A stretch of 64,000 nt of DNA from an uncultured Lachnospiraceae bacterium (lineage in GTDB: Bacteria > Bacillota > Clostridia > Lachnospirales > Lachnospiraceae), in the NCBI GenBank assembly GCA_946557105.1, contig CAMNSZ010000005.1:1-64000 (forward strand). The letters are read 5' to 3'. The notes below the pieces were generated by a model that was not told where the DNA came from, did no database searches, and was given only the letters and a program-made list of their open reading frames with translations. Both the position numbers and the translations under genes were made by a program. Within the stretch, counting starts at the first letter, position 1, and each line of letters opens with the position of its first letter. This document shows, piece after piece, positions 62,390 to 64,000 of the stretch.

Positions 62390-63387
62390 TCTCTTAGTGC
62401 CTCCTTATATATTGTTGTCATTACTTTAAATGTATTTTTAACGGAGCTTAAGTCGTTGCCATAACGCCTTTTCTCCTCCAGACATCGATAAAAATCAGCA
62501 ATACAAGCTTCATGCCCGGTTCCCCAATATGATTTACCCAGACTCTCCTGACCGCTTAAATGATACTCCTCTTCCACCCCGTCATAATATCTAAGCCATA
62601 CCCGCTCTCCCTCCAGCCTCACGCTCCCCCTCTCGCAGGCAAGCTCAATCAAAGCGTCGGGATCTGCCGTATATGCCGTCGTCGCAAAGAGTACGGCTCT
62701 CCTGTTCCCTTCAAACTCAAGGAACGCCTCCACCGTATCCTCCACCTGCACGATATCCTTTAAATGATGGTTGTGCATGGAGGCCTTCACTTTAATCGGC
62801 TCACCCAGCCACCTTAAAACAATGTCTAAAGTATGTATCGCCTGATTTATCAAGGCTCCTCCGCCTTCCTTATCCCATGTTCCCCTCCAACCGCTCTCCG
62901 TATAATAAGCTTCTCCCCGGTTCCATGTGACAAAAGCTCTGGCTCCTAATATCTTCCCCAGACTACCCTTCTGTAAAATCTCATCCAGCTTTAAGGTTGA
63001 CCGATTATATCTGTTCTGCAGACAGATGCCTAAGGCTAAACCGCTCTCCTCCACGGCGCGCTCCAGCAATGCAAGCTGCTCCATGGAAATCGCCGGCGGC
63101 TTCTCCATAAAAACACTACAGCCTCTCTTAAGACACTCCGCCGCCATCGGCACATGTAAATAATGGGGCGTACAGATATGTACTACGTCCGGCGACTCTT
63201 TCGTCAGCATCTCCTCCAAGCTTTCATAAGCGCCTGCCCCCTCCTCTCCATACATGTCCGCAAGTTCTTTGGCCTTCCTGCCCTCACAATCCGCAAAGGC
63301 GCACAACTTAGTACGTTCCAGCTGTTTAAGCACGGACGCGTGTACTTGTGCAATTCCTCCACAGCCTACAATTCCTACCCTTTTCAT
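62377..63387 (-). CDS. Gfo/Idh/MocA-family oxidoreductase (second of pair)
   Basis: 336 aa. Rossmann loop G-I-V-G-C-G-G-I-A-Q-V-H and E-K-P-P-A-I. Paralogous to the neighbouring oxidoreductase (same G-G-A-L-I-N-Q / G-G-V-L-L-N-Q-C core). The pair with a TIM-barrel isomerase suggests a pathway through 3-keto or inositol-like sugars. AGGAG six bases ahead of the ATG. Transcribed from the element at 63420-63446. Confidence 0.85.
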   Translation of the reverse strand: MKRVGIVGCGGIAQVHASVLKQLERTKLCAFADCEGRKAKELADMYGEEGAGAYESLEEMLTKESPDVVHICTPHYLHVPMAAECLKRGCSVFMEKPPAISMEQLALLERAVEESGLALGICLQNRYNRSTLKLDEILQKGSLGKILGARAFVTWNRGEAYYTESGWRGTWDKEGGGALINQAIHTLDIVLRWLGEPIKVKASMHNHHLKDIVQVEDTVEAFLEFEGNRRAVLFATTAYTADPDALIELACERGSVRLEGERVWLRYYDGVEEEYHLSGQESLGKSYWGTGHEACIADFYRCLEEKRRYGNDLSSVKNTFKVMTTIYKEALREWNR

Positions 63388-63419
63388 AAACGGCTCCTAT
63401 TCCTTTGATGTTTCAAGAA

Positions 63420-63577
63420 AATTCTGACCCGACAGAATTATTATACCATGCGCGCCGAAAAGGAAGCGCCCTGTGGGCATTTACTTTTCAAGCCATGGCT
63501 TTTGTATAATCCGCCGCTCATGCGGCGGCAAGACAGCTTTGGCTGGATTGAATTCTGACCCGACAGAATTATTATAC
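63420..63577 (-). repeat. duplicated 27-bp promoter/palindrome element
   Basis: AATTCTGACCCGACAGAAT followed by TATTATAC occurs twice in the same orientation (63420-63446 and 63551-63577). Each copy holds an ATTCTG-6-CAGAAT palindrome immediately downstream (minus strand) of a TATAAT -10. The 104 bases between hold a CCGCCGC/GCGGCGG hairpin (63511-63528) and a 12-bp palindrome AAGCCATGGCTT (63490-63501). Probably two regulator sites upstream of the oxidoreductase genes. Confidence 0.6.
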
Positions 63578-63611
63578 TTTCTTCCCACTCAAACAGCATT
63601 GATGAATACTC

Positions 63612-64000
63612 TTAAATTCTTGATTTATACGACATATCCTCAAATCTTCCCGGCGGCACGCCAAACGTATTCTTAAAATTTCTTAAAAACGAGGAATAAT
63701 CGCTAAACCCCACCGTCTGATATACCTGTGTGATGTTTTTTCCCTCCCGCAGGAGCCCGCATGCCTTGATTAAACGCTTATTAGTCACAAAGACATGAAC
63801 CGTCACTCCTGTCAGCTCCTTGAATCTCCTGAGAAAATAATATTTACTCATATGTACCAGCCCGGCGAGCTCCTCCACAGAAATTCTCTCTCCGATATGA
63901 GCTTCAATATAATCGCTGACCTGTTCCACCATGGGATGGCTGACCACATTTTCATCGGTAAACCAGTACTCCTGACGATTGCACAGATTATTCAGATATA
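63612..64000 (-). CDS. AraC-family regulator, 3' part (runs off the window)
   Basis: The frame stays open from 63612 to the right edge, so the N-terminus lies outside. The visible 129 residues hold both helix-turn-helix units of an AraC DNA-binding domain (I-S-V-E-E-L-A-G-L-V-H-M-S-K-Y-Y-F-L-R-R-F and I-T-Q-V-Y-Q-T-V-G-F-S-D-Y-S-S-F). The sensor part is not visible. It lies directly upstream of the duplicated operator and oxidoreductase genes and may control them. Confidence 0.85.
   Translation of the reverse strand, partial: YLNNLCNRQEYWFTDENVVSHPMVEQVSDYIEAHIGERISVEELAGLVHMSKYYFLRRFKELTGVTVHVFVTNKRLIKACGLLREGKNITQVYQTVGFSDYSSFLRNFKNTFGVPPGRFEDMSYKSRI

Noticed and set aside
1..64000. CRISPR arrays, rRNA genes, intact insertion sequences
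   Set aside because: No regularly spaced direct repeats, rRNA-like stretches or transposase genes were seen; mobile-element traces are limited to the KTR fossil.

Overview
The window looks like chromosome of a gut-type Lachnospiraceae (Firmicutes, Clostridia). Evidence: strong AGGAGG-type ribosome sites with frequent TTG/GTG starts, HemZ, a Clostridia-style purine cluster, xylan enzymes kept inside the cell, and a block that I recall as DUF5716/DUF5717 families from that group. Most genes lie on the minus strand. The left end carries odd homopolymer runs and may be a contig edge or low-quality sequence.

Layout. 0-2.1 kb: a minus-strand operon of an N-acetylmuramoyl-L-alanine amidase, a DUF2589 protein, a small protein and a second, frame-broken DUF2589 gene. 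2.3-6.7 kb: two tandem paralogous lipoproteins with a solute-binding C-terminal half and no permease partners. 6.7-14.3 kb: an AT-richer accessory stretch with small stand-alone genes (lipoprotein, DUF3781, two GNATs, methyltransferase, DinB-like), a broken caspase-like gene, an unknown 351-aa protein, a DUF2268 protease plus TipAS-type MerR regulator with a textbook MerR promoter, a remnant of a cysteine-rich KTR gene, and a tRNA-Leu with anticodon AAG. 14.4-25 kb: acyltransferase, KDG kinase and KDPG aldolase (the aldolase with an extra C-terminal domain), an HD-GYP response regulator, a YfhO membrane protein, a class-I amidotransferase overlapping tail-to-tail with a DUF2974 lipase-like gene, and citrate synthase. 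25-32 kb: thioesterase, YqeY, GH10 xylanase plus GH31 alpha-xylosidase, HemZ and a GNAT pseudogene. 32-39.7 kb: MBL hydrolase, Rel, Apt, CBS, DUF308 and SEC-C proteins, HAD hydrolase and a LysR regulator.

39.7-46.6 kb holds purC-purF-purB-(second PurF-like)-purA. The second PurF-like protein lacks the catalytic N-terminal cysteine but keeps the PRPP and iron-sulfur residues. purA has its own promoter with a perfect palindrome over the -10. 46.8-49.4 kb is a polar amino acid ABC transporter operon. 49.4-56.4 kb is a four-gene operon of uncharacterised proteins: a 1191-aa beta/TPR-like protein, an actin/Hsp70-fold protein, a TPR protein and a two-TM coiled-coil protein. This is the best candidate for an undescribed system. 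56.5-58.7 kb is a GntR/YtrA-type regulated ABC-2 exporter. 58.8-60 kb is a peptidoglycan-binding protein with a SpoIID-like segment. 60.2-64 kb holds a TIM-barrel isomerase, two Gfo/Idh/MocA oxidoreductases and the 3' part of an AraC regulator, separated by a duplicated promoter/operator element.

Together the genes describe an anaerobic polysaccharide user. Xylo-oligosaccharides are split by intracellular GH10 and GH31 enzymes, hexuronates enter through KDG/KDPG, and sugar derivatives go to the Gfo/Idh set. All functional calls come from reading protein sequence by eye; no database search was run.
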